Positions 1-7,888 of a stretch of DNA of 64,000 nt are shown here, one piece after another (within the stretch, counting starts at the first letter, position 1; each line of letters starts with the position of its first letter). This DNA is from Nitrosomonas ureae (lineage in GTDB: Bacteria; Pseudomonadota; Gammaproteobacteria; Burkholderiales; Nitrosomonadaceae). The stretch spans positions 1,240,001 to 1,304,000 of the forward strand of contig NZ_LT907782.1 of assembly GCF_900206265.1 (NCBI RefSeq), in the 5' to 3' direction. The translations under genes and the position numbers were made by a program. The notes under the pieces are model-generated. The model was not told the DNA's origin and did no database searches. It saw only the letters and a list, made by a program, of their open reading frames with translations.

Positions 1-2136
1 CAGATGAGGAAGATCAATCGCTTTCCTCGCCGATGACCCGAAAGCACTCTTTTCCGGATAAAATCGAACGCCGTTCAATCTGCACCAATGCATGAATGCT
101 TGATATAACTGCTCGACGGAGCAACCCATCAGAGGGAGAGGGAGAAAACCTTTAATCCATTCGTACATGAAACGTTGCGCAGGCCTGAGGCCCAGATCAA
201 TCAGCTCTTTCTTGGCAATCGTCATGATCGGCCGGGTGTATTCATTGAAGTCACCTAAATCCAAATGCATCAGGTGATAATAAAATGCCTCAATACCACC
301 ATTCTTAAGACATTGAGAAACTTCATCATATAAACCATCGGTACGCTGCGGCGGTGTGTAAACTACGAAATACCGTCGGTCGGACGGCTCAAGCGCTAAT
401 GGTTGATCCTCATTGGAAAGAAATACAACGTTGATATGATTTTTCTCTGTCCGAAGAGGAAGAAATTTAGGATTTACCTGGATAGTCTCGCCGGTGATAA
501 ATGCTTTCAGCTTGTTTTTTTGGTGATAAAGCTCCTGCCTGGCAATAACCTCATCACCGATCAAAAACAATTTGCATGACATCCAATCGTTATAAATACC
601 TTCCAACTGCTCTTGACCAACGACCAAGGCATACCGGCCGTAAATGGCGGATATTATTTCAAAGAACAGATTTTTACCCGTACCCTGGGGCCCATGAAAA
701 ACCAACGAAGAGCGCATCTTTGCCCCCGGCTTCTGCAGTGGCAAAGCCAGCCATTTAAGCACCCAATTCATTACCTCATAAACACCCTCATCAGACCCTG
801 CAGATTCAGCACAAAGATGATGGAGCAGCTCTAGAATCGGTACAAATCGACCCTGCTTAGGTTTTATATCGAAACCACGAAATAAATTGACTTCCTCATC
901 CGAACAAGTTCGGCTCGGATCAAAAACCAACTGAGAAGGCAAAATCATCCTCCTGGATGGAGACTTCAACCACATATTGGCGTAATCGTTGGTGACAGCG
1001 AGGCGGAAATTCTTTACCTGCATGATGATCCCTTCTTGGATGTCATAGCAGGTATCGGTGCCATAGATCAGCACATATCGTTTAGTTATTGACTCAAATA
1101 TGTTCCAATTGATATTATCTTCTTTACTTACCTTGGATTTCTTTGAAGATTCCTTTTTAGCCTTCTGCTCAGCGAAATCAATCACATTCGCTTTTGCCCC
1201 AGCAATACACGCACGCACCGTTTCTATACCCATCAATTTATGCATATCGTTAAAATCGGTATCGCTATCAGTGCGGCCTGTGCCGAACCCAGGCTTAACC
1301 ATAAACCCATTGATAGCCACAGCCGCTTCAGCTGCTTTCGACATACCAGGATTGCCGTCAGTATTAAAATCATCATCTGCGCAAATCACAATCTTTGATT
1401 TCGGATATCTACTCCGCCACGCATTGCAAACCGGCAGAAAATTACCCGCATCAAAACAAACCACCACAGGTTTTTCGGTAGCTTCATAAACGCTACACCC
1501 AGTCGCCCATCCTTCAACGAAATAAATCGTATCTGAATCAAAATGTTCACCCCCTTCCGGACTAATTAGGCTAAAACATCCCTTTTTTCGCCCACCGGTA
1601 AGAAATTGCTTCGCACTATCCGGCATAATAAATTGCAACGAATGGAGCTCGCCATCAATGTCTCGCATTGGCAAAACCAGCATATTCTTTATCTGTTTTG
1701 CGGCAACAGGCTTAATCCCTTTCTTAATCAAATAAGCATGCTTTGCATCAACCATGCCGGAACGCAACCAAAGCTTGTTAGCTTTTTCCCTAGCCTGAGA
1801 TCGAAGCTCCAGCTCCTCCCTTTCCCTCTGTTTGCGCGCGGCCGCCATACGCCTCTTATTCTCGGAGATTTGCTCCGGAGTCAGATCATCAACTTTATGA
1901 GCGCACCAATTTATAGGTGCCAGACCATTACTCCATGATCCAAATGCTCCCGCCGGCACACCATCTAGATGCAAAACATACCAGCCGTTTTTCTTTCCTT
2001 TCTTATCGTTAGCCATGCGACAACGATGCAAACGACCATCGGCGATGATATTGCCATGGATCTCAAATCCTGAATTTCGGGCCGCTTCAGCGAACTCAGC
2101 AACAGGATCGGAAAAATTATTCTTGTTGTCACTCAT
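1..2136 (-). CDS. Toprim primase / D5-like superfamily 3 helicase, partial (C-terminus beyond window)
   Basis: The frame stays open from an ATG at 2136 to base 1 (712 codons), so the C-terminus lies outside the window. Residues about 200-260 resemble a Toprim domain: VEGWATG near 207-213 supplies the acidic residue (E208) and ICADDD near 251-256 the metal-binding aspartates. Residues 482-489 (GPQGTGKN) are a Walker A loop and FLIGDE (524-529) fits Walker B. This Toprim-plus-P-loop layout is typical of replication proteins of phages and integrated plasmids (DUF5906/D5 type), which prime and unwind DNA at the element's origin. It is the last gene of the leftward cluster, downstream of the CII-like and Cro-like regulators, as expected of an early replication gene. 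Family assignment is from motifs only. Confidence 0.82.
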   Translation of the reverse strand, partial: MSDNKNNFSDPVAEFAEAARNSGFEIHGNIIADGRLHRCRMANDKKGKKNGWYVLHLDGVPAGAFGSWSNGLAPINWCAHKVDDLTPEQISENKRRMAAARKQREREELELRSQAREKANKLWLRSGMVDAKHAYLIKKGIKPVAAKQIKNMLVLPMRDIDGELHSLQFIMPDSAKQFLTGGRKKGCFSLISPEGGEHFDSDTIYFVEGWATGCSVYEATEKPVVVCFDAGNFLPVCNAWRSRYPKSKIVICADDDFNTDGNPGMSKAAEAAVAINGFMVKPGFGTGRTDSDTDFNDMHKLMGIETVRACIAGAKANVIDFAEQKAKKESSKKSKVSKEDNINWNIFESITKRYVLIYGTDTCYDIQEGIIMQVKNFRLAVTNDYANMWLKSPSRRMILPSQLVFDPSRTCSDEEVNLFRGFDIKPKQGRFVPILELLHHLCAESAGSDEGVYEVMNWVLKWLALPLQKPGAKMRSSLVFHGPQGTGKNLFFEIISAIYGRYALVVGQEQLEGIYNDWMSCKLFLIGDEVIARQELYHQKNKLKAFITGETIQVNPKFLPLRTEKNHINVVFLSNEDQPLALEPSDRRYFVVYTPPQRTDGLYDEVSQCLKNGGIEAFYYHLMHLDLGDFNEYTRPIMTIAKKELIDLGLRPAQRFMYEWIKGFLPLPLMGCSVEQLYQAFMHWCRLNGVRFYPEKSAFGSSARKAIDLPHL

Positions 2137-2172
2137 AATGGTATAAATCCACCCTTCCGACTATTTGCGCTT

Positions 2173-2481
2173 CTATCCGCGATCATCTTCATGTGACAAG
2201 ACAGCAGCAATATCCAAATCTTTAGAAGTAATGATCGTATCGATACCTTCTGGAAGTATCTTTTTTAACCTATCTTTTATATAACCCACTTGTTGCTCAT
2301 CTAATGGATGCTGACTTTTCAAAACCAGCACATCACCTTTCCGAAGGCTGAGTTTTTGTATCCGGCATTTAATAATCCTCTTATCCAAAGTTAAGCTGTC
2401 ATAGATCGCACAAAAAAACCCGCAACTTAAAGCACCCAGTAAAAACAAGGATATGTCTTGCAAAGTATCAACAATCATCAC
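2173..2481 (-). CDS. small membrane protein, unknown function
   Basis: A 102-residue protein with one hydrophobic segment near residues 7-28 (LFLLGALSCGFFCAIY), followed by a charged, mostly cytoplasmic-looking tail rich in Lys and Asp. Its start codon overlaps the stop of the upstream CII-like gene (ATGA, 2478-2481), so the two are translationally coupled, and it lies 36 bases upstream of the primase gene. No family is recognised. The position inside the leftward early operon suggests a phage or replication accessory role, but that is inference from place alone. Confidence 0.6.
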   Translation of the reverse strand: MMIVDTLQDISLFLLGALSCGFFCAIYDSLTLDKRIIKCRIQKLSLRKGDVLVLKSQHPLDEQQVGYIKDRLKKILPEGIDTIITSKDLDIAAVLSHEDDRG

Positions 2482-2987
2482 TTTCCTCTCATATTTTTTA
2501 ACTGCGCGATTTTGCGCTTGGATCGTGCAATCTTATTTTCTTCACTGAGCGCCATCGAGCTTCCCAACCGGGCTGTAGCCTCAAGAATGGCGGCAATGTA
2601 CTTATAGGCTTGCTCTTTTATGCGCAAGAATTCATCCCAGTCGATATCACCACTTTCCATTGATTCGCTAATTACACTGGCCCACTGCCCCTGCTTTTTC
2701 TGGATATCCAAAAACAAGTCCATGAATGCCTTATCCGAAATATTCTCGAAATCGGGTTTCTTGATGCACATCAGGCCGCGGTCATTCGCAAATGCATCAG
2801 CAATTCTGTCGGTATTGCAGTAATCCTCGATTTTCCTGAGCTCTTTTACAGTCAGATCGTGGGTATCGTTGGTCGGCAACACTTTTTTGCGTAACGTATC
2901 AGCAGATTTACCCATCCGTGCCGCCAATGCCTCCACCCCGCCCGGATATCCGTGTGCAACATCATGTATTACATCGAGTGTGTTCAT
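2478..2987 (-). CDS. phage CII-like regulatory protein
   Basis: A 169-residue protein resembling the phage regulatory CII family (Phage_CII_2 type). The N-terminal part (DVIHDVAHGYPGGVEALAAR) and the helix-turn-helix-like stretch MGKSADTLRKKV match the way these proteins begin. I chose the ATG at 2987 because an AGGA-containing ribosome binding site precedes it; an in-frame ATG at 3029 would add 14 residues without such a site. It follows the Cro-like gene by about 106 bases and overlaps the next gene by 4 bases. Members of this family act as DNA-binding regulators of the lysogeny decision. The C-terminal half is Lys/Arg-rich. Confidence 0.7.
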   Translation of the reverse strand: MNTLDVIHDVAHGYPGGVEALAARMGKSADTLRKKVLPTNDTHDLTVKELRKIEDYCNTDRIADAFANDRGLMCIKKPDFENISDKAFMDLFLDIQKKQGQWASVISESMESGDIDWDEFLRIKEQAYKYIAAILEATARLGSSMALSEENKIARSKRKIAQLKNMRGK

Positions 2988-3093
2988 GTCCTGTTGTCCT
3001 TTATTCGGGCGTGTATTTATTGTTGGCATTAAATTAAGCTCAAGCTTCTATTAATTGGAGCCGATTATTTGGTTTTGGGGTTAATTGTTTTGA

Positions 3094-3336
3094 TTATGGT
3101 TGGCATTTGCATTTCTCTATACTTTCTAGCTCAGGCCAAAGCGTTGCCCAATTTTCGGGACATAAATCAGCTCTTGAAACAGCGCCATTTGTCACCGACT
3201 CAATTTGAGGACATCGTTCAAATGGTATCGGTCTTATTCCATTTCTCCACTGACTCACAAGCGCAGGTGAAACTCCGAGCTTCCTTGCCAAACCGGCGTT
3301 GGTATCAAACTTTGATAAATATTCTTCTAGATCCAT
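3094..3336 (-). CDS. Cro/YdaS-like helix-turn-helix protein
   Basis: An 80-residue basic protein. NAGLARKLGVSPALVSQWRN (about residues 13-32) is a textbook helix-turn-helix of the YdaS/Cro kind, followed by IRPIPFERCPQIE, a stretch common in these small phage repressors. The longer frame beginning at 3378 would run through the operator-promoter itself, so I take the ATG at 3336. With -10 at 3349-3344, transcription should start at about 3337, leaving essentially no leader, so the message may be leaderless. It is divergent from the CI-like gene and heads the leftward operon. The expected role is the anti-repressor arm of a lysis-lysogeny switch. Confidence 0.72.
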   Translation of the reverse strand: MDLEEYLSKFDTNAGLARKLGVSPALVSQWRNGIRPIPFERCPQIESVTNGAVSRADLCPENWATLWPELESIEKCKCQP

Positions 3337-3343
3337 ACGAAGA

Positions 3344-3384
3344 AAAATAGCAAATGCTATTAAGTCTGTCAATAGCATTTGCTA
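3344..3384 (-). promoter_or_regulatory. leftward early promoter with paired operators (immunity switch)
   Basis: Two 12-bp palindromic operators, TAGCAAATGCTA (3348-3359) and TAGCATTTGCTA (3373-3384), have centres 25 bp apart. Read outward they also form a perfect 14-bp inverted repeat with a 9-nt spacer. On the minus strand TTGACA (3372-3367), a 17-nt spacer and TATTTT (3349-3344) form a promoter for the Cro-like gene, with one operator abutting each promoter element. On the plus strand only a weak promoter (TTAAGT, 17 nt, TAATTT) is visible for the CI-like gene, as is usual for a repressor-maintenance promoter. The same arrangement recurs at 7889-7929. Confidence 0.8.
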
Positions 3385-3419
3385 ATTTACATTTAATGAT
3401 TACACCACCACAATTACTT

Positions 3420-3899
3420 ATGGTTACTGAAATCAATGAATTAAGAAGAAAGAGACTTGAAACCCTGGTGGAACAAGACGGAGGGCCTAGAGAATTTTGT
3501 GAAAAACGCCACTCGGATTCTGCTGACAAACCAAATAATCCAGATTATGTCTATCAGATCATCAAGGGTGATCGAAATTTTGGAGAAAAAGCCGCGCGGA
3601 ATATGGAAAAAAGAGCGGGATTACCGGATGGTTACTTTGATGATCCTGAGATGACTCCAGAAACAGAAATTTTTAAAGAAAACAATGAGGTAATTAAACA
3701 TATTATTAAAAAATTACAGAGCACACCAAAAGAGCACTTAAATATGAACGCAGCCAGAGTCATTGAAATGCTTATAGATGGAGGTCCAGATTTAGCTACA
3801 AAAACTGAGGGCATTATTACTTTTGTCGAACAAAAGCAAGCTGAATACAGCTCCGCAGCAGCCAGCAAAAAAAATGACAAAGCAGAGAATGAGCATTAA
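3420..3899 (+). CDS. CI-like repressor, DNA-binding part without peptidase domain
   Basis: The N-terminal 70 residues resemble the helix-turn-helix part of phage CI repressors: LRRKRLETLVEQDGG, then YVYQIIKGDRNFGEKAARNME and GLPDGYFDD, the usual end of that domain. Unlike LexA/CI proteins, the remaining 85 residues hold no Ser-Lys peptidase motif and are mostly charged helix ending in a Lys/Glu/Asn tail. Start alternatives are ATG 3396 and ATG 3420; neither has a strong ribosome binding site, and the homology-like part begins at 3420. It diverges from the Cro-like gene across shared operators. It probably represses both operator pairs, but without autocleavage it would need another induction route. 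Confidence 0.7.
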   Translation: MVTEINELRRKRLETLVEQDGGPREFCEKRHSDSADKPNNPDYVYQIIKGDRNFGEKAARNMEKRAGLPDGYFDDPEMTPETEIFKENNEVIKHIIKKLQSTPKEHLNMNAARVIEMLIDGGPDLATKTEGIITFVEQKQAEYSSAAASKKNDKAENEH

Positions 3900-4068
3900 A
3901 AAAATAAAAAACATTGATGATTGGTGCAAAAATGAGCTATGCAAATGTAAAAATGGATAATTATGGTTTATAGAAAAACCTTATCTCACAAGATCACATC
4001 CATCCACATAACTGATGCTGTTGGCTAGTCTAGTCTGGGGCTTAAGATGCTCAATATGCGAGTGAAAG

Positions 4069-4770
4069 ATGGCAATCATTAAATGTAAAGAATGCGGCAA
4101 TGAAATAAGTTCTGAAGCAAGAAATTGTCCCAAATGCGGATATAAAATTCCTAAAAGTATTGGCTGTGGAACTGCAATATTAATAATTATTGCTATCTTT
4201 GTTGCTTTGGTAATGATTTCTGGCCCCGATACAGATTACGTCCAATCATCTCCTGAATCAGATCATTCACATTTACAGGCATTAGATCATCCCTCGCCGC
4301 AAAATAAAATTGAAAACCCAGGCGATCAATGGATTTATCAGCAGAGCAATGATCAGATGAGCAAAGATTTAGTTTATCAAGCTCAAGTATTCAGCACAAA
4401 CACCGTGAATTTCGATTTTCCTTATTCTGGCGCTCAACACGGGTCGCTAACTTTAAGAACCCATCCTAGACACGGCAAAGACGTTATTTTTAATATTGCA
4501 AGAGGACAAATCTTATGCTACTCGTATGATAAATGTTCTGTTTTAATAAGATTTGACGATGGAGACCCGATTAAATATACCGCTTTATCGGCTGCAGACA
4601 ACAGCTCCGAAACAATTTTTATTGAAAACTATAATAAATTTGCCGGGCAAATGCTAAAAGCCAAGAAGGTAAGAATTTCTGTAAATATTTATAAAGAAGG
4701 ATCGCCGGTATTTGAGTTTGATGTAAGCGATTTTGATGTAAATAAATACAGGCCCACAAAAATAAATTGA
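4069..4770 (+). CDS. zinc-ribbon membrane protein
   Basis: A 233-residue protein. CKECGNEI and CPKCGYKIP (residues about 6-26) form a four-cysteine zinc ribbon of the short zinc-ribbon type, followed at once by one transmembrane helix (TAILIIIAIFVALVMISG, about 34-52). The remaining 180 residues are an exported-looking domain with no family I recognise (motifs FDFPYSGAQHG and TLRTHPRHGKD). The ribbon is therefore cytoplasmic and the bulk periplasmic. It lies between the CI-like repressor and a lipoprotein gene, in a part of the element that looks like cargo rather than phage core. Function unknown. Confidence 0.65.
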   Translation: MAIIKCKECGNEISSEARNCPKCGYKIPKSIGCGTAILIIIAIFVALVMISGPDTDYVQSSPESDHSHLQALDHPSPQNKIENPGDQWIYQQSNDQMSKDLVYQAQVFSTNTVNFDFPYSGAQHGSLTLRTHPRHGKDVIFNIARGQILCYSYDKCSVLIRFDDGDPIKYTALSAADNSSETIFIENYNKFAGQMLKAKKVRISVNIYKEGSPVFEFDVSDFDVNKYRPTKIN

Positions 4771-4793
4771 ATAATTAAGTTTATGTTCTATAA

Positions 4794-5294
4794 ATGAAAA
4801 AAATGTATATGTTGATTGCCATAACCGCCCTTTTATTTGTTGGTTGTGTCGGCCCTTCAAAGGAAAGGATACAATCAGAAAGAGAGATGGCAATATGGAA
4901 TGACCCAAACATCCCAGAAGACACCAAGAATGAAATTCTTCGCGCAATGTATTTAGACAGAATTTCTAAATTAGAAACGGTTCATGATCCATCGGAGTAT
5001 AGGCCTGTTGTCGATCCCGGCACGTGCAGTGACTGCAATTATGACAAAGATCTTGCAACGTGCAGCAATTTAGCAAGAGAAAACACAAATTATTCCGGCA
5101 ATATTATTGGTGGCGCAGCTGCTGGCGCAGGAATAGGTGCTGCATTAGCCGCTGTGACTGGTTTAGATGTGGGAACTGTTGCGGCGGGCGGCGCGACAGG
5201 TGGCGGCATCGGCGGCTTAGGTAATGAAGCAATGACAGTAAAGAACATGATCGCACGTTGCATGCAAGGGCGCGGATATAACGTTATAAGGTAA
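4794..5294 (+). CDS. glycine-zipper lipoprotein
   Basis: A 166-residue predicted lipoprotein: signal sequence MKKMYMLIAITALLF with lipobox VGC (Cys18). A charged stretch leads to CSDCNYDKDLATC, and then a glycine-zipper region (GGAAAGAGIGAALAAVTG and a second Gly/Ala-rich run, residues about 103-143) that could insert into or pack against a membrane. It starts 23 bases after the zinc-ribbon membrane protein and is probably cotranscribed with it. Similar glycine-zipper lipoproteins occur in phages and chromosomes with roles in the outer membrane; no specific function can be given. Confidence 0.65.
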   Translation: MKKMYMLIAITALLFVGCVGPSKERIQSEREMAIWNDPNIPEDTKNEILRAMYLDRISKLETVHDPSEYRPVVDPGTCSDCNYDKDLATCSNLARENTNYSGNIIGGAAAGAGIGAALAAVTGLDVGTVAAGGATGGGIGGLGNEAMTVKNMIARCMQGRGYNVIR

Positions 5295-5355
5295 AAACTA
5301 TCTTATGGCGTAGTCTGGACATAAAACCATTTGAATAAGCTAAAGGAGCATGATC

Positions 5356-5460
5356 ATGACATTATATAAATCCACCCCCATCCCCATACCAGACCCATTA
5401 CCGCACCCCGAACCTCGTCACCCTGATCCTGTGCCCAAGCCTGGTCCGGAAGATAATTAA
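5356..5460 (+). CDS. proline-rich micropeptide
   Basis: A 34-residue ORF with a good ribosome binding site (AAAGGAG, 7 bases before the ATG). The sequence is dominated by Pro-Ile and Pro-Asp/His dipeptides (STPIPIPDPLPHPEPRHPDP), giving an extended, probably disordered chain. It ends 12 bases before umuD and could be translated from the same message. Function unknown. Being so short and low in complexity it could be spurious, but ribosome binding site, spacing and clean ends support it. Confidence 0.4.
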   Translation: MTLYKSTPIPIPDPLPHPEPRHPDPVPKPGPEDN

Positions 5461-5472
5461 CATATCAACATC

Positions 5473-5913
5473 ATGAACGCACCCAATATCTCAGCGATGT
5501 TCCTCCGGTCACAACCGGAGTTCAATATTGATTTGCCACTATACCTGGATAAAGTATCAGCCGGATTCCCATCCCCAGCCGCCGATTATGAAGAAAAGCG
5601 ACTTAATCCCGATGATTATTTGATATCCAACAAAGACAGCACTTTCTTTGCTCGAGTTAAAGGCGACTCAATGATTGACGCCGGAATATTCGAGAATGAT
5701 GTGATAGTGGTGGATCGCTCCGTCAATCCAAAAGTTGGCGATATTGTCCTGGCCGTTATTAACGGAGAATTCACCGTCAAATACCTGGGTAAAAATAAAG
5801 ACGGTGCATTGCTGATACCTGCCAACAAAGACTTTCAAACGATAGAGGTAAAGGATAACCCAACATTTGAAGTTTGGGGAGTTGTTACTGGATCGATGAG
5901 AAAGTTTAAATAA
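5473..5913 (+). CDS. umuD: UmuD-like S24 peptidase (translesion polymerase V subunit type)
   Basis: At 146 residues it has the UmuD length. The self-cleavage site is visible as SAGFPSPAADY (Ala30-Gly31); the catalytic serine is Ser66 in GDSMIDAGI and the lysine Lys103 in FTVKYL. In the UmuD family the RecA filament triggers this cleavage, and the shortened protein joins UmuC to form an error-prone polymerase. No umuC gene follows: the next genes are on the other strand. I also see no clear LexA box (CTG-N10-CAG) before it. The protein might serve a chromosomal UmuC, or act as a decoy or regulator on the element. Confidence 0.85.
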   Translation: MNAPNISAMFLRSQPEFNIDLPLYLDKVSAGFPSPAADYEEKRLNPDDYLISNKDSTFFARVKGDSMIDAGIFENDVIVVDRSVNPKVGDIVLAVINGEFTVKYLGKNKDGALLIPANKDFQTIEVKDNPTFEVWGVVTGSMRKFK

Positions 5914-5945
5914 CCAGATTCGACGCGCTTATTATTCTTATAATC

Positions 5946-6359
5946 TTAATTTGATGATTTTTTAGAAATAACTTCAACCTCTTCTGTTTGTTCAATTAGC
6001 AAATTATCCTCTTTAAAAACCTCAAAACAGAATTGAAGCTTTCCATCACCAAAAATAGGAAATGGAAATAGCACTAATGGAATAGTAATGGTGGGAGCAT
6101 TCTCTATTGATTCAATATTACCATCAACTTGAGCTTCCAGTTTTTCATCACGAATTATCTTAAATAAAAACCTATTAGGTGCTTCAGTAGAGTCTTCCAT
6201 GTCGATACGAATAAATATGCCAAATCTGAATGGTATTGGCCATTTAACATCTTCTGGCTGATTTAATATAATTTCTTCGTTATAAATACCCATTATTGAG
6301 AATTTATTTCCAGTTTCATTCCTTATATCTTCCGCAATTATGAAGTCTGAAATTCTCAT
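5946..6359 (-). CDS. DUF6941-like protein
   Basis: A 137-residue soluble protein with the pattern SDFIIAEDIRNETGNKFSIMGIY near the N-terminus and alternating beta-strand-like segments after it, which resembles what I recall of the DUF6941 family. That family has no established function. Its ATG overlaps the stop of the upstream zinc-finger/HTH gene by 4 bases, so it is the third gene of a leftward three-gene operon. The family call is from memory of the sequence pattern. Confidence 0.5.
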   Translation of the reverse strand: MRISDFIIAEDIRNETGNKFSIMGIYNEEIILNQPEDVKWPIPFRFGIFIRIDMEDSTEAPNRFLFKIIRDEKLEAQVDGNIESIENAPTITIPLVLFPFPIFGDGKLQFCFEVFKEDNLLIEQTEEVEVISKKSSN

Positions 6360-6967
6360 TTGGCGCCACCAGCCATACTCGTACTATTTATTTTTAACTG
6401 TGAATTAATTGCCCAATTACTAAGATCGTAACTTGGGCGGTTCTTAATTGAAACATTTGCTGTTATTTTTGTTTTGCTATCATCATAGTGAATTATGAAA
6501 TCTCCGCTGTGAGATTTTATGGCATTTTTAATTGCGTTCCCCGCCTCTTCCAATAATTTACCATTTGCTACTGAGGGATCGAAATGCGAGTCAGCGACTT
6601 CAATTAACCAAGGATAAGTACGAATAATGCGCAATAAAGCCAATGTTGCTGCAGATAATTCGCCGCCTTTCCAGCGAGCAATAGTTCTGGCAGGCAATTC
6701 CAAAGCACGTTCTACATACGTCATTTTTAACCCGCGCTCAGACAAATAATGTAACATATCATTGACTGATTTCTTCTTGGCAATATCAATAGTTTCAGTA
6801 ATTCTTTGATCATTTAAACCAGAAAAATCACCACTCTCTCCACAAACCAAACACTTATCCAATACCTCATCCAGTATTGCTGGATCACCATACACAATTG
6901 GCAGCATTTGTTTTATATTAGTAGTTTCAATTGAATCCGAGCCACAGGCCGGGCAGCTTGTATTCAT
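6356..6967 (-). CDS. MqsA-like zinc-finger / helix-turn-helix protein (candidate antitoxin)
   Basis: A 203-residue protein. The N-terminus has CPACG (5-9) and CLVCG (39-43), the paired CxxC knuckles of MqsA-type antitoxins. Residues about 65-110 form a helix-turn-helix (MTYVERALELPARTIARWKG). About 90 further residues at the C-terminus are not part of MqsA and resemble nothing I know. In MqsRA modules the toxin gene comes first and the zinc-finger antitoxin second, autoregulating the operon through a palindrome; here the order fits and a palindrome lies upstream (7462-7478). Whether it neutralises the protein encoded at 6970-7380 is inference. Confidence 0.6.
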   Translation of the reverse strand: MNTSCPACGSDSIETTNIKQMLPIVYGDPAILDEVLDKCLVCGESGDFSGLNDQRITETIDIAKKKSVNDMLHYLSERGLKMTYVERALELPARTIARWKGGELSAATLALLRIIRTYPWLIEVADSHFDPSVANGKLLEEAGNAIKNAIKSHSGDFIIHYDDSKTKITANVSIKNRPSYDLSNWAINSQLKINSTSMAGGAK

Positions 6968-6969
6968 TT

Positions 6970-7380
6970 TTATTTTCCCTTTTTAACTTGCATCATTAAT
7001 TCTTTATATGCTGATAATTGATCAATCATTTTACTTGTACGTGGAACAGAATCTCGATTATTTTTAAATGACTTAATTAACCATTTTTTTGTTATCTGAT
7101 TATAGAAAAAGGCTAAATATCCTTGCTTGGGACCTGAGTAGAAGCTATAAGCGTCAACCATAATAGAGAAATTAGCTTTATTTGGATTATTCTCCCACGG
7201 TTTAGTGTTTATATACCAAGGGCTTTCAAGCCCTTCGTTAGCTATAAATTCTAGAATCGCTTTATTTGTAGATAAATTAAAATCTTCTCGGGCAAATTTT
7301 AGTGCACTATTTAAAACTATTACCTCATTCGATCTATTACATGATTTAATAAAGTCATCAAGAATATAAACAGCCGTCAT
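6970..7380 (-). CDS. hypothetical protein, first gene of toxin-antitoxin-like operon
   Basis: A 136-residue soluble, Lys/Asn-rich protein with no signal peptide. The pattern GYLAFFYNQITKKWLIKSFKNNRD, a beta-hairpin with a Lys/Arg-rich end, is loosely reminiscent of small RNase or Gp49/HigB-like toxins, but I cannot assign a family. It ends 2 bases before the MqsA-like gene, and a strong -10 (TATACT, 7435-7430 minus) sits about 50 bases before its start. The AT-rich composition matches the other two genes of the trio, suggesting they moved together. Confidence 0.5.
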   Translation of the reverse strand: MTAVYILDDFIKSCNRSNEVIVLNSALKFAREDFNLSTNKAILEFIANEGLESPWYINTKPWENNPNKANFSIMVDAYSFYSGPKQGYLAFFYNQITKKWLIKSFKNNRDSVPRTSKMIDQLSAYKELMMQVKKGK

Positions 7381-7461
7381 ACTAATCTCATTTAATATTT
7401 ATACGCAGCATATCAATAAATGACCAGTTAGTATACGGCAAGTTCAACGATATTCATTAAA

Positions 7462-7478
7462 GTAATAGCGTCTATTAC
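7462..7478. promoter_or_regulatory. palindromic operator candidate upstream of toxin-antitoxin-like operon
   Basis: GTAATAG-CGT-CTATTAC is a perfect 7-bp inverted repeat with a 3-nt centre. It lies 82 bases before the start of the leftward trio and about 27 bases upstream of its -10 element. Its sequence differs from the TAGCA-TGCTA operators of the immunity switch, so a different regulator is expected, most simply the MqsA-like protein. Confidence 0.4.
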
Positions 7479-7634
7479 ACCCTATATTTGAAAAGCATTA
7501 CATCAAATTCAAATGGTGCCTGCATCAAATTACGCGAATCCCATCGGTATTATTCTTTCCAGCCTTTCTTTTAATTCACTCACTTTCATGGATCTTCCTA
7601 GAGCCTTGTAATGAAACTAACCTGTCTTTTTTTA

Positions 7635-7841
7635 TTAATCTCGCTTCTTTGGAATTGGCAAATCCCTTGGGGGAACATGACCTCTCTCAGTCCGATGCTC
7701 AGGAATTAGATTAATTTTTTTGCCAGCAAACACTCCTCTTCTAATCAATATCCAAACACTAAATGCAAATACGATAGCGCCCAAACTCAACAACGTAAAA
7801 ACAACTACCACAACTAGACTAAAAATAGTTTCACAATTCAT
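7635..7841 (-). CDS. small single-pass membrane protein
   Basis: A 68-residue protein with a strong ribosome binding site (GGAGG, 6 bases before the ATG). Residues about 7-34 are a long hydrophobic helix (Val/Leu/Phe rich), followed by an Arg/Lys-rich cytoplasmic tail ending PRDLPIPKKRD. It stands alone, divergent from the operator-bearing promoter at 7889-7929. Function unknown. Confidence 0.5.
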   Translation of the reverse strand: MNCETIFSLVVVVVFTLLSLGAIVFAFSVWILIRRGVFAGKKINLIPEHRTERGHVPPRDLPIPKKRD

Positions 7842-7888
7842 TTAAGCCTCCATAAATTCCCACCCACAAAATAATTTTATCATAAAAA

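Noticed and set aside
5295..5472. LexA box before umuD
   Set aside because: No CTG-N10-CAG palindrome with a convincing core was found by eye.
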